Assembly: GCA_964404285.1 (NCBI GenBank)
Contig: CAYOJK010000005.1
Span: 1-64,000, forward strand
Origin: JBASEY01 sp964404285
GTDB taxonomy: Bacteria; CSSED10-310
Direction of reading: 5' to 3'
DNA length: 64,000 nt
Shown: piece by piece, positions 6,783-15,967 of the stretch
How positions within the stretch are numbered: the first letter of the stretch is position 1
Layout of the letters: each line of letters opens with the position of its first letter
The notes under the pieces: generated by a model
Told to the model about the DNA's origin: nothing
Databases searched by the model: none
Seen by the model: the letters and a program-made list of their open reading frames with translations, nothing else
Program-made: the position numbers and the translations under genes

Positions 6783-9497
6783 CTATAATCGCAGGTCGAT
6801 TTCCGCCACCGCCACGCCCAAAATCCGCTTATCCGGCGACCCTTTATCCGACGGGCTCCACGTATCGCTTTCAATCACAAGCCGCCGTTCATCACACCCT
6901 GGAACCGGTTCAACGAGAATCTCGATCGTTTGCCAAGATGTCGTTAACGAACATTCAATAACTTTTTCGGCGTCCAAAAATACGGTGAGTTTTTGCTGGT
7001 CGAAACCTCCTTGAAGGCCGATGCGGAGTTTTGTTTTCTGTCGCGGTGACGGTATGCGCACGTCGCCTCGACCCGAGGTCCAGCGCACCCAGCTCGGACC
7101 CGAACCGGTGTCTTCCCATTTTTCAGCGTAATGCCAACCGGCCAGGAACGGGTCGGAAGAGTGCATATCGATATGTCCCGGTCCGACAACCGGCAACGCC
7201 GATTCGATTGCGTCGATCATATCCGGGCCTATCGATTTCCAGTCGTACCGCTCGACGACGACTCGTCGCGCTTCAGCGGCAATTATTACGCGAGCGTCGG
7301 GATCCGCGATCGCTTTTTTCACCATCTCGACATAACCGGTGAGTTCGGGCCCAAACACTCTTTCCGGTACGAACGCGAACACGCTTTTTCCCGGTTCGAA
7401 CTCCAACCCGCGTATCCCGTATTGCGTTGTGACGATCGGAATACCGGAAGCGGCATATTCCAATACTTTCAAATTGGTCCCGGCCCCGGACAGCATCGGG
7501 TTCAAAGCGATATCTGCAGCGGCAAGAGCAGCGTTTTTGACCTCTTCCTCAACTTCCCCCATCAAGCGTATATTCGGCGGCAGCGCATCGATGTCTCCAC
7601 CCTGGGCGACAAAATGATCCCGGATGCTGCCGACAACCAGGAAAAGCGCCTCAGGTAAGTGTGGTACAACGTCATTCAATAGAAAATAAAATGCGTCCAG
7701 ATTCGGTGGATGCCATGCCGCCACAAACAGGCAGACAGTGAGTGTCGGGTCAATCTTTAGCAACGCTCGCGCGCGTTCACGATCGCTTTGTTCCGCCGGT
7801 CTGATGGTTGATGTGTCGATGCCATTTGGCAAAAGGTGAACCTGGCGGCCGTAGAGATCAAAAAAGTCGGCGCATTCGAGCAGGGAGGTAGCAAACACGA
7901 GATCGCTTTGAGTGACGGCGGCGGCTTCGACGGCTTGAACACGGTCAAATAAAAATTTACTTTTACGGGTACCAAAGTCCAGGTCTTGTTTCAATCGGGT
8001 TTCGACGTTTTGTGAGCTGTGCACGATCAATCGGGTTCGTGGACTCCGCTGTATAAAGCGGTGCATATAGGGTTGTTCTGAAATGATGATATCCGAACAG
8101 GCTTCGAAATGACGGAGAGCACGGATATAATTCGGCGTTTTTTGCAGTAAAAGATCCAATGCAGCATCGGAGATCGCCTCACCGATCTCTTTTTCGAATT
8201 CCCATTGTTCACGGGCATGCGCCGGCGACATCGGAATCCGTATTTCATGAAGCCACGGCGTGATCTCCAGCGATTCATAAGGTGTGTTGAATCGTCCCAA
8301 TGACAATAGAAAGACATCGTACACGGTCGCCAATTGTTCCGCCAATCCGACCACGCGTTTCTGGCCGCCGCTGCGGGGAGGATAGATCGGATAGGGCGTC
8401 AGGATGGTCACTCTTCGACGTTCATTTCGTTTTTTAGGACCGGGTTCCGGCCAAAAAGCATAAGGCGCCAAAATGTTTTTGACCGTGTTTCGCCACGAAA
8501 TATGAGCCACAGTTTCTTCCGCCGCATCGCCCATTGTTTCGATTTTCTCGGTGTCACTAAGAGCATCGGTGATAATGCGTGCCAGATCCGCCGGATCCGG
8601 ATCGGCTATCCAGCCGGTGACGTCATGAACGACGAATTCCAGTGGTCCACCCGAGTCGGTGGTCGTGATTACCGGTTTACCGCTTTTCATAGCCTCGACG
8701 GTGATCAGCCCGTAGTCTTCCTGATATGGGGTGTATAAAACCGCCAAAGATTCGGCATATAAATCGATCAATTTTTCTTCCGAGACATCTCCGAGAAATT
8801 GTATCCTTGAATCGTTATCCGCCAATGATCGCAAATAGGGTTCATGGGGTCCGGTTCCGGCAATCAGAAACGGCACGGAGGTCTGCGTCATCATATAGGC
8901 TTGAATCATCAGATCGACTCGTTTAGGCGCATCCAGTCGGTTGACGGTGAACAGATAACGACCGGGTTTCCGGCGGTAATTTTCGTGAGCTGTCGAGTGA
9001 TAGACGACAGTCGGCGGCAGATCGGGATGGAAGTAGCCGTTTCGGGAGGCGATGGTTTTCGAGGTGCAGAAAGCGTGCGCGATCGTTTCCGGCCGAATAG
9101 CGCGATTATCCAGCCAATGCACCAATCGTTTGATCCACGGACCGGGAAAATCCAGCGGCCACGCTTTCGTCAATTTATCTTTTTCGGGCGGAATCGGATA
9201 GGTGTCATACAAACCTCTCAGGCGATGCCCGAGATAGATGACATGGTTACGATGCCGGATGTTCCAGGCAGGATATTTCACGCTGATCACCAGATCGAAA
9301 TGGTCCAGTCGAGTTCGGTAAAACGTGTAATAGGCTTTGGCGATTTTCCAAGCGGTATTTTCTTTGATCGGGATTTTGATCAGCTCAGCCGAATGGGGTG
9401 TCAGGTCGTTGATGGCTCGATGCAATCCAGCCATAAAATTCTCGATACCACCCCGACCGAACGGGACAGGGCTGGGGCCGACGATAGCGATGCGCAT
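6783..9497 (-). CDS. Double GT4 glycosyltransferase fusion with C-terminal beta domain
   Basis: A 904-residue protein made of two GT-B/GT4 glycosyltransferases in one chain. The first (about 1-365) starts MRIAIVGPSPVPFGRGGIEN and carries LFTVNRLDAPKRVDL and the sugar-nucleotide E-x7-E region YQEDYGLITVEAMKSGKPV. The second (about 370-770) starts VTILTPYPIYPPRSGGQKR and has LNPMLSGAGTNLKVLEYAAS. The last about 130 residues form a separate beta-rich domain (DPFLAGWHYAEKWEDTGSG...). The ATG at 9497 has AAAGGA nine bases upstream; an upstream TTG would overlap that site. It is divergent from the GNAT/PIG-L/GT4 genes and likely acts in the same surface-glycan pathway. The donor sugars are unknown. 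Confidence 0.85.
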   Translation of the reverse strand: MRIAIVGPSPVPFGRGGIENFMAGLHRAINDLTPHSAELIKIPIKENTAWKIAKAYYTFYRTRLDHFDLVISVKYPAWNIRHRNHVIYLGHRLRGLYDTYPIPPEKDKLTKAWPLDFPGPWIKRLVHWLDNRAIRPETIAHAFCTSKTIASRNGYFHPDLPPTVVYHSTAHENYRRKPGRYLFTVNRLDAPKRVDLMIQAYMMTQTSVPFLIAGTGPHEPYLRSLADNDSRIQFLGDVSEEKLIDLYAESLAVLYTPYQEDYGLITVEAMKSGKPVITTTDSGGPLEFVVHDVTGWIADPDPADLARIITDALSDTEKIETMGDAAEETVAHISWRNTVKNILAPYAFWPEPGPKKRNERRRVTILTPYPIYPPRSGGQKRVVGLAEQLATVYDVFLLSLGRFNTPYESLEITPWLHEIRIPMSPAHAREQWEFEKEIGEAISDAALDLLLQKTPNYIRALRHFEACSDIIISEQPYMHRFIQRSPRTRLIVHSSQNVETRLKQDLDFGTRKSKFLFDRVQAVEAAAVTQSDLVFATSLLECADFFDLYGRQVHLLPNGIDTSTIRPAEQSDRERARALLKIDPTLTVCLFVAAWHPPNLDAFYFLLNDVVPHLPEALFLVVGSIRDHFVAQGGDIDALPPNIRLMGEVEEEVKNAALAAADIALNPMLSGAGTNLKVLEYAASGIPIVTTQYGIRGLEFEPGKSVFAFVPERVFGPELTGYVEMVKKAIADPDARVIIAAEARRVVVERYDWKSIGPDMIDAIESALPVVGPGHIDMHSSDPFLAGWHYAEKWEDTGSGPSWVRWTSGRGDVRIPSPRQKTKLRIGLQGGFDQQKLTVFLDAEKVIECSLTTSWQTIEILVEPVPGCDERRLVIESDTWSPSDKGSPDKRILGVAVAEIDLRL

Positions 9498-9685
9498 ACA
9501 AAAAAATCCTTTCAAGCATCAAGATGAATGCCGTGTTCCGGCTGATATCGTTCAAAATGTAGCATCGAAACCGATAAATTGAAAGACTCGACGCCTGAAA
9601 CCGAGCATATCCGGTTGTCATTAACAGAATCTTGCGAATATCAGCAGCTTCCTGATACAGTTGTCCTGAAATTAGTGAGGTTTAT

Positions 9686-10801
9686 ATGGACGCATTACCG
9701 GTTCTAAAACCCTTGGAGAAAAATGACTACCCCGGCTTGAGCACGCTGTTCGAAAAGGCGTTCGGCAGTTCTCGATCACTCGATACCTGGATATGGAAAT
9801 ATGAGAAAAATCCTCACGGTACCGCAATCGCCACCGTTGCTTTGGCCCCGCAAACGGAGGGTGATCAGCATCCCGACTCCGGCAACCCGAATTCAAAAAA
9901 CGCTGAAAACGGACATTCATGTCTTATCGTCGGTTTTTACGGCTTGGCGCCGCGAAAAGTCATCCTGACCGGTAAAGACATGATCGCGTTTCAGGAAACC
10001 GACTTGATGGTCGATCCAGAGTATGCTCAAGGCGGCCTTTTCAAACGCTTGGGCAGGGAAACCTATTCCCGCTTGATCGATCAGGGGCACCCGTTCACAT
10101 TTGGCTTTCCGAATACCACATCGCTTCCCGCCGGCAAAAGAATTTTGGGCTGGAAGGCGATCGAACAGATACCATTGTGGACCATGTTGTTAAAACCGTC
10201 CGCCGTGCAGACGAAAAAGGCGTTGACACTGCCCGGGGTTTCCCAGGCCGTCGATATGCTCATGAGTCACTATAACCGCACTAAATTATCGTCGAACTGG
10301 ACAGGGAATATCATCGAATTGAGCCGGATCGATGAATCATTTGCATCGACGCTGCACGGTTCACCTGACCCGTCCGGGATAACTTTTGTTCGCGATTTGG
10401 ACTATTTGGTTTGGCGGTATCAACAATGCCCGGAACAGAATTACACGTTTTTTTCCGCTCGATCATCGAACAATCAGATAAAGGCAGCCGCCGTGTTGGG
10501 AATCGACGGAACCAGTCGGGCCAATCTGGCGGAATTCATCTATACACCTGGAAACGAAGCCGCTGGCACGGCTTTATTGAGGCATATCGCGACGTATGCC
10601 CGGAAAACAGCATGCACCACGCTCCGTGCCTGGGCATTGGCGGGAAGTGAAGAGGCGCGTTTTCTGGCCGATAGAGGTTTTTTTAATCGAAATGCGATGA
10701 ACTATCATGTAATCCGGTCATTCCGGGAACCGGAATTCAACCGGATACTATACGACGCTCGACGCTGGCGCTTGAGTTCCGGCGATTCGGATTGCGTCTG
10801 A
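9686..10801 (+). CDS. GNAT-family acetyltransferase of the glycan cluster
   Basis: A 371-residue protein with GNAT features. The acetyl-CoA region appears as DLMVDPEYAQGGLFKRLGRE (about 110-130), followed by FGFPNTTS, which is typical of the long GNAT proteins found in polysaccharide clusters. A second GNAT-like half lies at the C terminus (GTALLRHIATYARKTACTTL). GAGG lies seven bases before the ATG. It is the first gene of a plus-strand run that continues with a PIG-L deacetylase and two GT4 enzymes, suggesting N- or O-acetylation of a sugar. The substrate is unknown. Confidence 0.75.
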   Translation: MDALPVLKPLEKNDYPGLSTLFEKAFGSSRSLDTWIWKYEKNPHGTAIATVALAPQTEGDQHPDSGNPNSKNAENGHSCLIVGFYGLAPRKVILTGKDMIAFQETDLMVDPEYAQGGLFKRLGRETYSRLIDQGHPFTFGFPNTTSLPAGKRILGWKAIEQIPLWTMLLKPSAVQTKKALTLPGVSQAVDMLMSHYNRTKLSSNWTGNIIELSRIDESFASTLHGSPDPSGITFVRDLDYLVWRYQQCPEQNYTFFSARSSNNQIKAAAVLGIDGTSRANLAEFIYTPGNEAAGTALLRHIATYARKTACTTLRAWALAGSEEARFLADRGFFNRNAMNYHVIRSFREPEFNRILYDARRWRLSSGDSDCV

Positions 10802-10825
10802 AAGGTTTAATTAATTTATTACTTT

Positions 10826-11644
10826 ATGGAAAAGTCTTGGCCGGCAAAATTTTTCGAAACCATCCGTTATACGGCGATAACCCGTGCTGTCAGCCGTTTG
10901 AACAGGGCCTGGAAATTTACCGGATCCCCGGAATTTCGCCCCGTTGTCATCAAAGCGAACGAGAAAAAAAACGTCATCAGTATGTCACCGCATCCGGATG
11001 ACGATATCCTGGCAGTCGGCGGCACGTTAGCCGGTCACATCATCGCCGGGGGAGACGTACATTCAATTGTTTGGACAGACGGTGTGCGGGGCACGGTTGA
11101 CCCCTCAAAACCCATTCAAACGCTGCAGCAGATTCGGCGAAAAGAAGTTGAAAATGCAGCATCGGCACTGGGGTTGAGCTCAGTCGATTTTAAAAACGAA
11201 GCGGATGGGCAGTTGAAAGCGGACTCCAAAAATGTCGATTTCTTGATCGAAACCATTCAGCGGATTCGCCCGGATATCATCTATACGCCTTTTCCGATCG
11301 ACTACCATTTCGACCATATCGCCGCCACTGAAATCGTGGTCAAAGCTCTTCAAAACCTGGATCACCCACCGCTTGTGCGAGGATATGAAAGCATCATTCC
11401 GCTGCTGCCGAATAAAATTATGGATATAACCGATACCATCGACCTGAAACGACAAGCCGTCGCATGCTTTGAAACTCAGAACGCCGTATCGGACTACTGT
11501 CGCACCATCGTCGAAGGATTGAACAAACACCGAAGCTACGGAGAAATGGCTGGAAAAGGTTATGGCGAAGCCATTTTTGAATCGGATTGGCGGTTGTTCG
11601 CCGACATTTTACACATGGTTCATGGATGTAAAAAGGTCAAATGA
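10826..11644 (+). CDS. PIG-L/LmbE-family deacetylase
   Basis: A 272-residue zinc-dependent de-N-acetylase of the PIG-L superfamily. The metal motif HPDDD is at about residue 56 (MSPHPDDDILAVGGTLAGH), and the distal histidine is in DYHFDHIAAT. Members remove acetyl groups from GlcNAc-type sugars. With a GNAT protein upstream and GT4 enzymes downstream, a deacetylation step on a surface glycan is likely. No good ribosome site precedes the ATG; AAAGG lies about 20 bases upstream, right at the stop of the previous gene, so translational coupling is possible. It overlaps the next gene by ATGA. Confidence 0.85.
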   Translation: MEKSWPAKFFETIRYTAITRAVSRLNRAWKFTGSPEFRPVVIKANEKKNVISMSPHPDDDILAVGGTLAGHIIAGGDVHSIVWTDGVRGTVDPSKPIQTLQQIRRKEVENAASALGLSSVDFKNEADGQLKADSKNVDFLIETIQRIRPDIIYTPFPIDYHFDHIAATEIVVKALQNLDHPPLVRGYESIIPLLPNKIMDITDTIDLKRQAVACFETQNAVSDYCRTIVEGLNKHRSYGEMAGKGYGEAIFESDWRLFADILHMVHGCKKVK

Positions 11645-12870
11645 ACAAGATTCGATTGCTGGTCATCAATGATTTTCCGTTGGTCGGTGGAGCAGAGCAT
11701 GTCATCCTCGATCTCTGTCGCGCTATCCGTCATCATCCTGAAACCGACAAATGGAAGCTGCACCTAGTCACCAGTAAACCAGGAATATTGGTCGATACAG
11801 CCGCTAAAATACCCTGTTGTCGTGAGCATATCGTTGACATATACGGCTTGAAAAAACAGTGGTTGAAGCCTTTTGCCAGACAAAAAATACTGAAAGCTTT
11901 GGATACTATATCGAAAGGCGTACAGCCGGATGTGGTTCTGTGTAATTCCGCTTGGTCAGCGGTGGTCGTCAATCGGTTTTTCTACATGTGTGGTATTCCT
12001 GTCATCTGTGCAATTCATGCTGATATCAGCCCGGAAAAGCCAATCAAAAAAATGGTTTTTTCAGTGATGGGCAAAAGGATGATGCGCCATGTGACTCGAT
12101 GGATCACCGTTTCTGAATCATTGGCCTCACAAATTGAATCGCTGAAAGTTGGTCGTCAAAATATCCAGGTGATACCAAACGGCGTAACGATCCCGGAATC
12201 GTCCGCTATTGTTCGTAGCGGACCCTGGCGGGAAAAATTAATTATTTCATCGGATGCTGTCGTGATACTGACAGCAGGGCGGTTGAGCCCTGACAAGGGT
12301 CAGCATACGGTGATCGATGCGCTGCTGCCGTTGTTAAAAGAGGGATTGGACATTCACTTGCTGATCAGTGGCGAAGAGATGACTGCGAAGGTGACGGCAA
12401 ATGAAAAGCAGAACTCCTATACACACAAACTGCACGAAATGATTGCTGGGTCCGGCATGGAAAATCGCATTTCTCTGACCGGATATGTCGATAATATTGC
12501 GGACCTGATTCGGGAAAGTGACATCGTCGTATCCGCTTCACGAGCAGAGTCGTTTGGCTTGTCTATCTTGGAGGGGATGGCTGCAGGGCGCACCGTGATT
12601 GCCTCCGATATCGATGCTCACCGTAACTTAGTGGAACATGGTGTGAACGGTTTGCTTTTTGATTCGGGAAATACTGATTCTTTCACCGTCGTTTTGCGAA
12701 AAGCGGCGCTGGATAAAACGCTCCGCGGACAGCTTGGATCGGCAGCACGGGAGCATGCAAAACACTATGACAGTGAAAATTCTTATCAACAGTGGATTGA
12801 CTGCATAAAAAATACAATCAGTGAATACGGGCCAAAGCGAGCAGCAAATCAAAAAGAGGTCGGCAGGTGA
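11641..12870 (+). CDS. Glycosyltransferase family 4 protein
   Basis: A 409-residue GT-B glycosyltransferase. The N-terminal acceptor domain starts LLVINDFPLVGGAEHVILDL. The C-terminal donor domain has LTAGRLSPDKGQHTVIDALL and the E-x7-E motif SRAESFGLSILEGMAAGRTV. It overlaps the PIG-L gene by ATGA and the next GT4 by GTGA, so the four genes are tightly coupled. The donor and acceptor sugars cannot be read from sequence. Confidence 0.9.
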   Translation: MNKIRLLVINDFPLVGGAEHVILDLCRAIRHHPETDKWKLHLVTSKPGILVDTAAKIPCCREHIVDIYGLKKQWLKPFARQKILKALDTISKGVQPDVVLCNSAWSAVVVNRFFYMCGIPVICAIHADISPEKPIKKMVFSVMGKRMMRHVTRWITVSESLASQIESLKVGRQNIQVIPNGVTIPESSAIVRSGPWREKLIISSDAVVILTAGRLSPDKGQHTVIDALLPLLKEGLDIHLLISGEEMTAKVTANEKQNSYTHKLHEMIAGSGMENRISLTGYVDNIADLIRESDIVVSASRAESFGLSILEGMAAGRTVIASDIDAHRNLVEHGVNGLLFDSGNTDSFTVVLRKAALDKTLRGQLGSAAREHAKHYDSENSYQQWIDCIKNTISEYGPKRAANQKEVGR

Positions 12871-13997
12871 AAATCGCTCTGGATTGCCGTCGGATACAAC
12901 CGGGTATGTCCGGGCTAGGCACTTACACTCTGCAGATAATGACGGCGCTGGCAGATGAAATACAACTGGAAAAAGACGAACTCACAGTGTTCATTACGCC
13001 GGAATCACGGCGTGCGGCAGCTTTTCCAACCGATCGCGTCAATTGTATCGAGGCGCCGTGGCCGGTAGAAAACCATCTGGCCGGAGATTATTGGAAACAT
13101 ATAACGTTGCCCCGTTTGCTGGGTCGTTCGGGCATCGATGTGTTTCATGATCCCTCCTATCAATTACCTCTAAAACGATCTCGAGCCGCTTATGTGGTGA
13201 CGATTCATGACTTGGCTCCTTTTAGATTTCCGGAAACCAATACACTGAAATATGGCTTGTATTGGAAGTTTATGACGCGTTCAGCCATCAAACGTGCGGA
13301 TAGAATCATTGCTGTTTCAGAATTTACACGAAACGATATCATCGATTTATTTCCGAATTCTGAAAATCGGATCGATGTGGCGCCTGAAGCTGCAGCAGCC
13401 TGTTTTGTTCCGGGTCAGCCGACTACGGAAAGATTGGAATCGCTCGGTGTGCGTAAGCCCTATTTTTTAACGGCGGCAAAATATGAACCTCGAAAAAACT
13501 TGGAACGATGTGTTCAGGCGTTTATGCATGGGCCGGCTCGCCTCGATCCGGACATCAAGTTGGTCATGGCCGGCGCGATGGGCTGGAAAAACAAGAGTCT
13601 GGAGCGCTTTTTACAAGTAAAAGAAGTTCAGAAAAAGGTTGTTTTGACCGGTTATCTGGAACAATCGGATTTGGTTGAGATCATCCAGGGGGCGGAAGCG
13701 GTTTTGGTTCCATCGATTTACGAAGGTTTCGGCTTGCCGGTACTGGAAAGTATGGCCTGTGGAACACCGGTTATGTGCTCCAATGCTGGATCGTTGCCGG
13801 AAATTGGTGCGGATGCGGCATTATATTTCGACCCATATGATATTGAATCGATGGCGACCGTTATGAATGAATTTTTAACCGACTCCGACAGACAAATCGA
13901 GTTGCGGCGTCGGGCGATACGACGAGCCGGGGAATTTTCGTGGGTCAAGGCGGCAAAGGCAACGCTGGAGGTATATCGGCGTGCTTTGGAGAAGTAG
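12867..13997 (+). CDS. Glycosyltransferase family 4 protein, mannosyltransferase-like
   Basis: A 376-residue GT4 enzyme of the WbaZ/MtfB-like type. It has IALDCRRIQPGMSGLGTYT at the N terminus, VVTIHDLAPFRFPE, RADRIIAVSEFTRNDI, and the donor-site motif PSIYEGFGLPVLESMACGTP. Relatives often transfer mannose or rhamnose, but this is family inference. It starts with GTG, overlapping the stop of the previous gene; GAGGT lies eight bases upstream. It is the last gene of the polysaccharide run, 81 bases before truA. Confidence 0.9.
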   Translation: MKIALDCRRIQPGMSGLGTYTLQIMTALADEIQLEKDELTVFITPESRRAAAFPTDRVNCIEAPWPVENHLAGDYWKHITLPRLLGRSGIDVFHDPSYQLPLKRSRAAYVVTIHDLAPFRFPETNTLKYGLYWKFMTRSAIKRADRIIAVSEFTRNDIIDLFPNSENRIDVAPEAAAACFVPGQPTTERLESLGVRKPYFLTAAKYEPRKNLERCVQAFMHGPARLDPDIKLVMAGAMGWKNKSLERFLQVKEVQKKVVLTGYLEQSDLVEIIQGAEAVLVPSIYEGFGLPVLESMACGTPVMCSNAGSLPEIGADAALYFDPYDIESMATVMNEFLTDSDRQIELRRRAIRRAGEFSWVKAAKATLEVYRRALEK

Positions 13998-14078
13998 AGG
14001 AATGAGGTTTTGGAATCGATACCGAATAAGTTTGAATTACTGTATCGATAGTGTGAGCCGGTGGAGGTGTCGATAAAG

Positions 14079-14822
14079 GTGCGCAATATCAAATTGACGT
14101 TTGAGTATGACGGAACGGATTTTTTTGGTTATCAGCGTCAACGTGAGGGCAGAACGGTTCAAGGTGAATTGGAAAAAGCGCTATCGGTGATCACTGATAG
14201 AGCGGTCACGGTTTACAGCGCTGGTCGGACGGATACCGGGGTTCATGCATTGGGGCAGGTGGCGAATTTTCACACCGAGAGCGGTTTAGCCATCGATCGA
14301 ATGATGAAAGGCTTGAATTCGATTTTACCGGGCGATATCGCTATCAAACGGATAGAAATTGTTCCGGATGATTTCCATGCACGGTTTTCAGCGCGTTCAC
14401 GTCGTTACGAATATTTCATCGATCCGAGACCGCTTCGTTCGGTATTTAATCGTCGTTTTGCATTGCATGTTCCGTATTCGATTGATAGTGAGGCGATTCG
14501 GAAAGCGTGTCGCTATTTACCGGGGGAGAAGGATTTTTCTAGTTTCAGGTGTAGTCATGATGCGTCGGATCATTCGGTTCGGCGGATAATAGAAGCAGGG
14601 ATCGATGTTCGTGGCGAGGTTCTGGCGCTTTTTTTTGAAGGAAGTTCTTTTCTTCAGCATATGGTTCGTATTATAGTCGGCACGCTCCTGTCAGTTGGAA
14701 GGGGCAGGATGACGGCGGAAATGTTTAGCGAAGTCATCGATGCCAAAGACAGGCGAGTAGCAGGGCCGACAGCGCCGCCGCATGGCTTGTACTTGACACG
14801 TGTTCGCTATTCAGATAATTAA
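14079..14822 (+). CDS. truA: tRNA pseudouridine(38-40) synthase
   Basis: A 247-residue TruA. It isomerises U38-U40 in the anticodon arm of tRNAs. The catalytic aspartate lies in GRTDTGVHALGQVANF, and LTFEYDGTDFFGYQRQ and SFLQHMVRIIVGTLL are also conserved. GTG at 14079 is chosen because the family normally begins 'MRN(I/L)KLT(I/F)EYDGT' and GGAGG lies 11 bases upstream. An upstream in-frame GTG at 14061 would include that ribosome site. It precedes rplM-rpsI, a common bacterial arrangement. Confidence 0.95.
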   Translation: MRNIKLTFEYDGTDFFGYQRQREGRTVQGELEKALSVITDRAVTVYSAGRTDTGVHALGQVANFHTESGLAIDRMMKGLNSILPGDIAIKRIEIVPDDFHARFSARSRRYEYFIDPRPLRSVFNRRFALHVPYSIDSEAIRKACRYLPGEKDFSSFRCSHDASDHSVRRIIEAGIDVRGEVLALFFEGSSFLQHMVRIIVGTLLSVGRGRMTAEMFSEVIDAKDRRVAGPTAPPHGLYLTRVRYSDN

Positions 14823-14865
14823 AGTTGGTTTCTGGTGGGTTCATGTCGAAATACTGTGAATATGC

Positions 14866-14895
14866 TTGACATGAAGGCAATAAGGCGGGTAATAT
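14866..14895 (+). promoter_or_regulatory. Sigma-70 promoter of rplM-rpsI, with overlapping hairpin
   Basis: A perfect TTGACA (14866-14871), an 18-base spacer and TAATAT (14890-14895). The -10 box lies in the loop of a perfect 7-bp inverted repeat AAGGCGG / CCGCCTT (14882-14888 / 14898-14904). If truA transcripts read through, this hairpin lies just upstream of rplM. It has no T-run. Confidence 0.8.
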
Positions 14896-14962
14896 TTCCG
14901 CCTTGTCCGGCGCTAGCGGATGAAATGAATAAAGGTATGAATTATTGGGAGAAAAAGAGGGT

Positions 14963-15424
14963 ATGAAAACAACTCAATTTGTTCGAAAAGAAGATGCAAC
15001 CAACAACTGGTATCTGCTGGATGCCGAAGGTCAGACAGTCGGACGTCTGGCATCGATGGCGGCGCTGTTGTTACGCGGTAAACATCGACCGGATTACACT
15101 CCGCACGTTGATATGGGAGACCATGTTGTCATCATCAACGCTGAAAAGGTTGTTTTCACTGGTGATAAATGGGAGACAAAAAAATACTACAGGCACTCCG
15201 GTTATATTGGAAGTCTTCGCGAGGAAACCGCTAAGGAACTCCTGACGAAATATCCGGAACGCATCGTAGAGAATGCTGTCAAGGGCATGTTGCCTAAAAC
15301 AAGACTTGGTAGAAAACTCTGTGGAAAATTGCGTGTGTATGCCGGGCCGAATCATCAGCATGAGGCCCAAATGCCTGTGGCAATCCATGTTTCAGAAGAA
15401 AAATTTATAAAAGCAGCTAAATAG
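14963..15424 (+). CDS. rplM: 50S ribosomal protein L13
   Basis: A 153-residue L13, one of the early-assembling 50S proteins. Conserved blocks are WYLLDAEGQTVGRLAS, LLRGKHRPDYTPHVDMGD, KVVFTGDKW...YYRHSGY, AVKGMLPKTRLG and LRVYAGPNHQHEAQMP. The ATG at 14963 is preceded by GGGAG 11 bases upstream. A TTG 18 bases upstream is in frame but overlaps that site. It is the first gene of the rplM-rpsI pair. Confidence 0.97.
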   Translation: MKTTQFVRKEDATNNWYLLDAEGQTVGRLASMAALLLRGKHRPDYTPHVDMGDHVVIINAEKVVFTGDKWETKKYYRHSGYIGSLREETAKELLTKYPERIVENAVKGMLPKTRLGRKLCGKLRVYAGPNHQHEAQMPVAIHVSEEKFIKAAK

Positions 15425-15441
15425 TGGGAGGTTTTGAACAA

Positions 15442-15834
15442 ATGTCTCAGGAAGTTTATTACGGCACTGGGCGACGAAAAGAATCCGTAGCTAGAGTTCG
15501 GATCAAGCCGGGAAGTGGAAGATACCAGATAAATGGACGAGAATTGGAAACGCATTTCAAACGTGCAACGCTTCGAATGATCATCAATCAGCCGTTTGAA
15601 ATTACGGAAATGGCCGGTAAATTCGACGTCATGGCAAATGTCTGTGGTGGAGGTAATTCCGGGCAGGCCGGGGCTTTAAGGCACGGCATTTCCCGCGCTC
15701 TTGTCGATTACGATATCAATCTTAGACCGGCGCTGAAACGCGCCGGCCTGTTGACGCGTGATCCCAGGACTGTGGAAAGAAAGAAATACGGCCAGAAAGG
15801 CGCTCGAGGCCGGTTCCAGTTCTCGAAACGTTAA
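15442..15834 (+). CDS. rpsI: 30S ribosomal protein S9
   Basis: A 130-residue S9 with the family start YYGTGRRKESVARVRI, the core GGGNSGQAGALRHGISRAL and the basic tail ERKKYGQKGARGRFQFSKR, whose last residues reach the P-site tRNA. The start ATG has GGGAGG ten bases upstream. It lies 17 bases after the rplM stop. A short GACGGA-TAC-TCCGTC hairpin (15846-15860) follows the gene, with only a weak T-run. Confidence 0.97.
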   Translation: MSQEVYYGTGRRKESVARVRIKPGSGRYQINGRELETHFKRATLRMIINQPFEITEMAGKFDVMANVCGGGNSGQAGALRHGISRALVDYDINLRPALKRAGLLTRDPRTVERKKYGQKGARGRFQFSKR

Positions 15835-15880
15835 ACGATTTCTTCGACGGATACTCCGTCTTTGATTAATTAACAGGTGT

Positions 15881-15967
15881 GTGGATGCTGCTCATGGGTG
15901 CCTGATCAAAAAGGTTGCGAAGCGGCGATGAAATGCACCAAGGAATAACCCAGGGAGGTTTTAAGGT
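15881..15967 (+). promoter_or_regulatory. Candidate S2 leader (pseudoknot) upstream of rpsB
   Basis: Two interleaved helices can form: GCTGCT (15887-15892) with AGCGGC (15921-15926), and GGTGC (15897-15901) with GCACC (15935-15939). The order a-b-a'-b' is that of an H-type pseudoknot. TGGGT (15895-15899) can alternatively pair with ACCCA (15948-15952) just before the GGGAGG ribosome site. Pseudoknotted S2-binding leaders before rpsB are known in bacteria. Assignment here is by eye. Confidence 0.55.
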
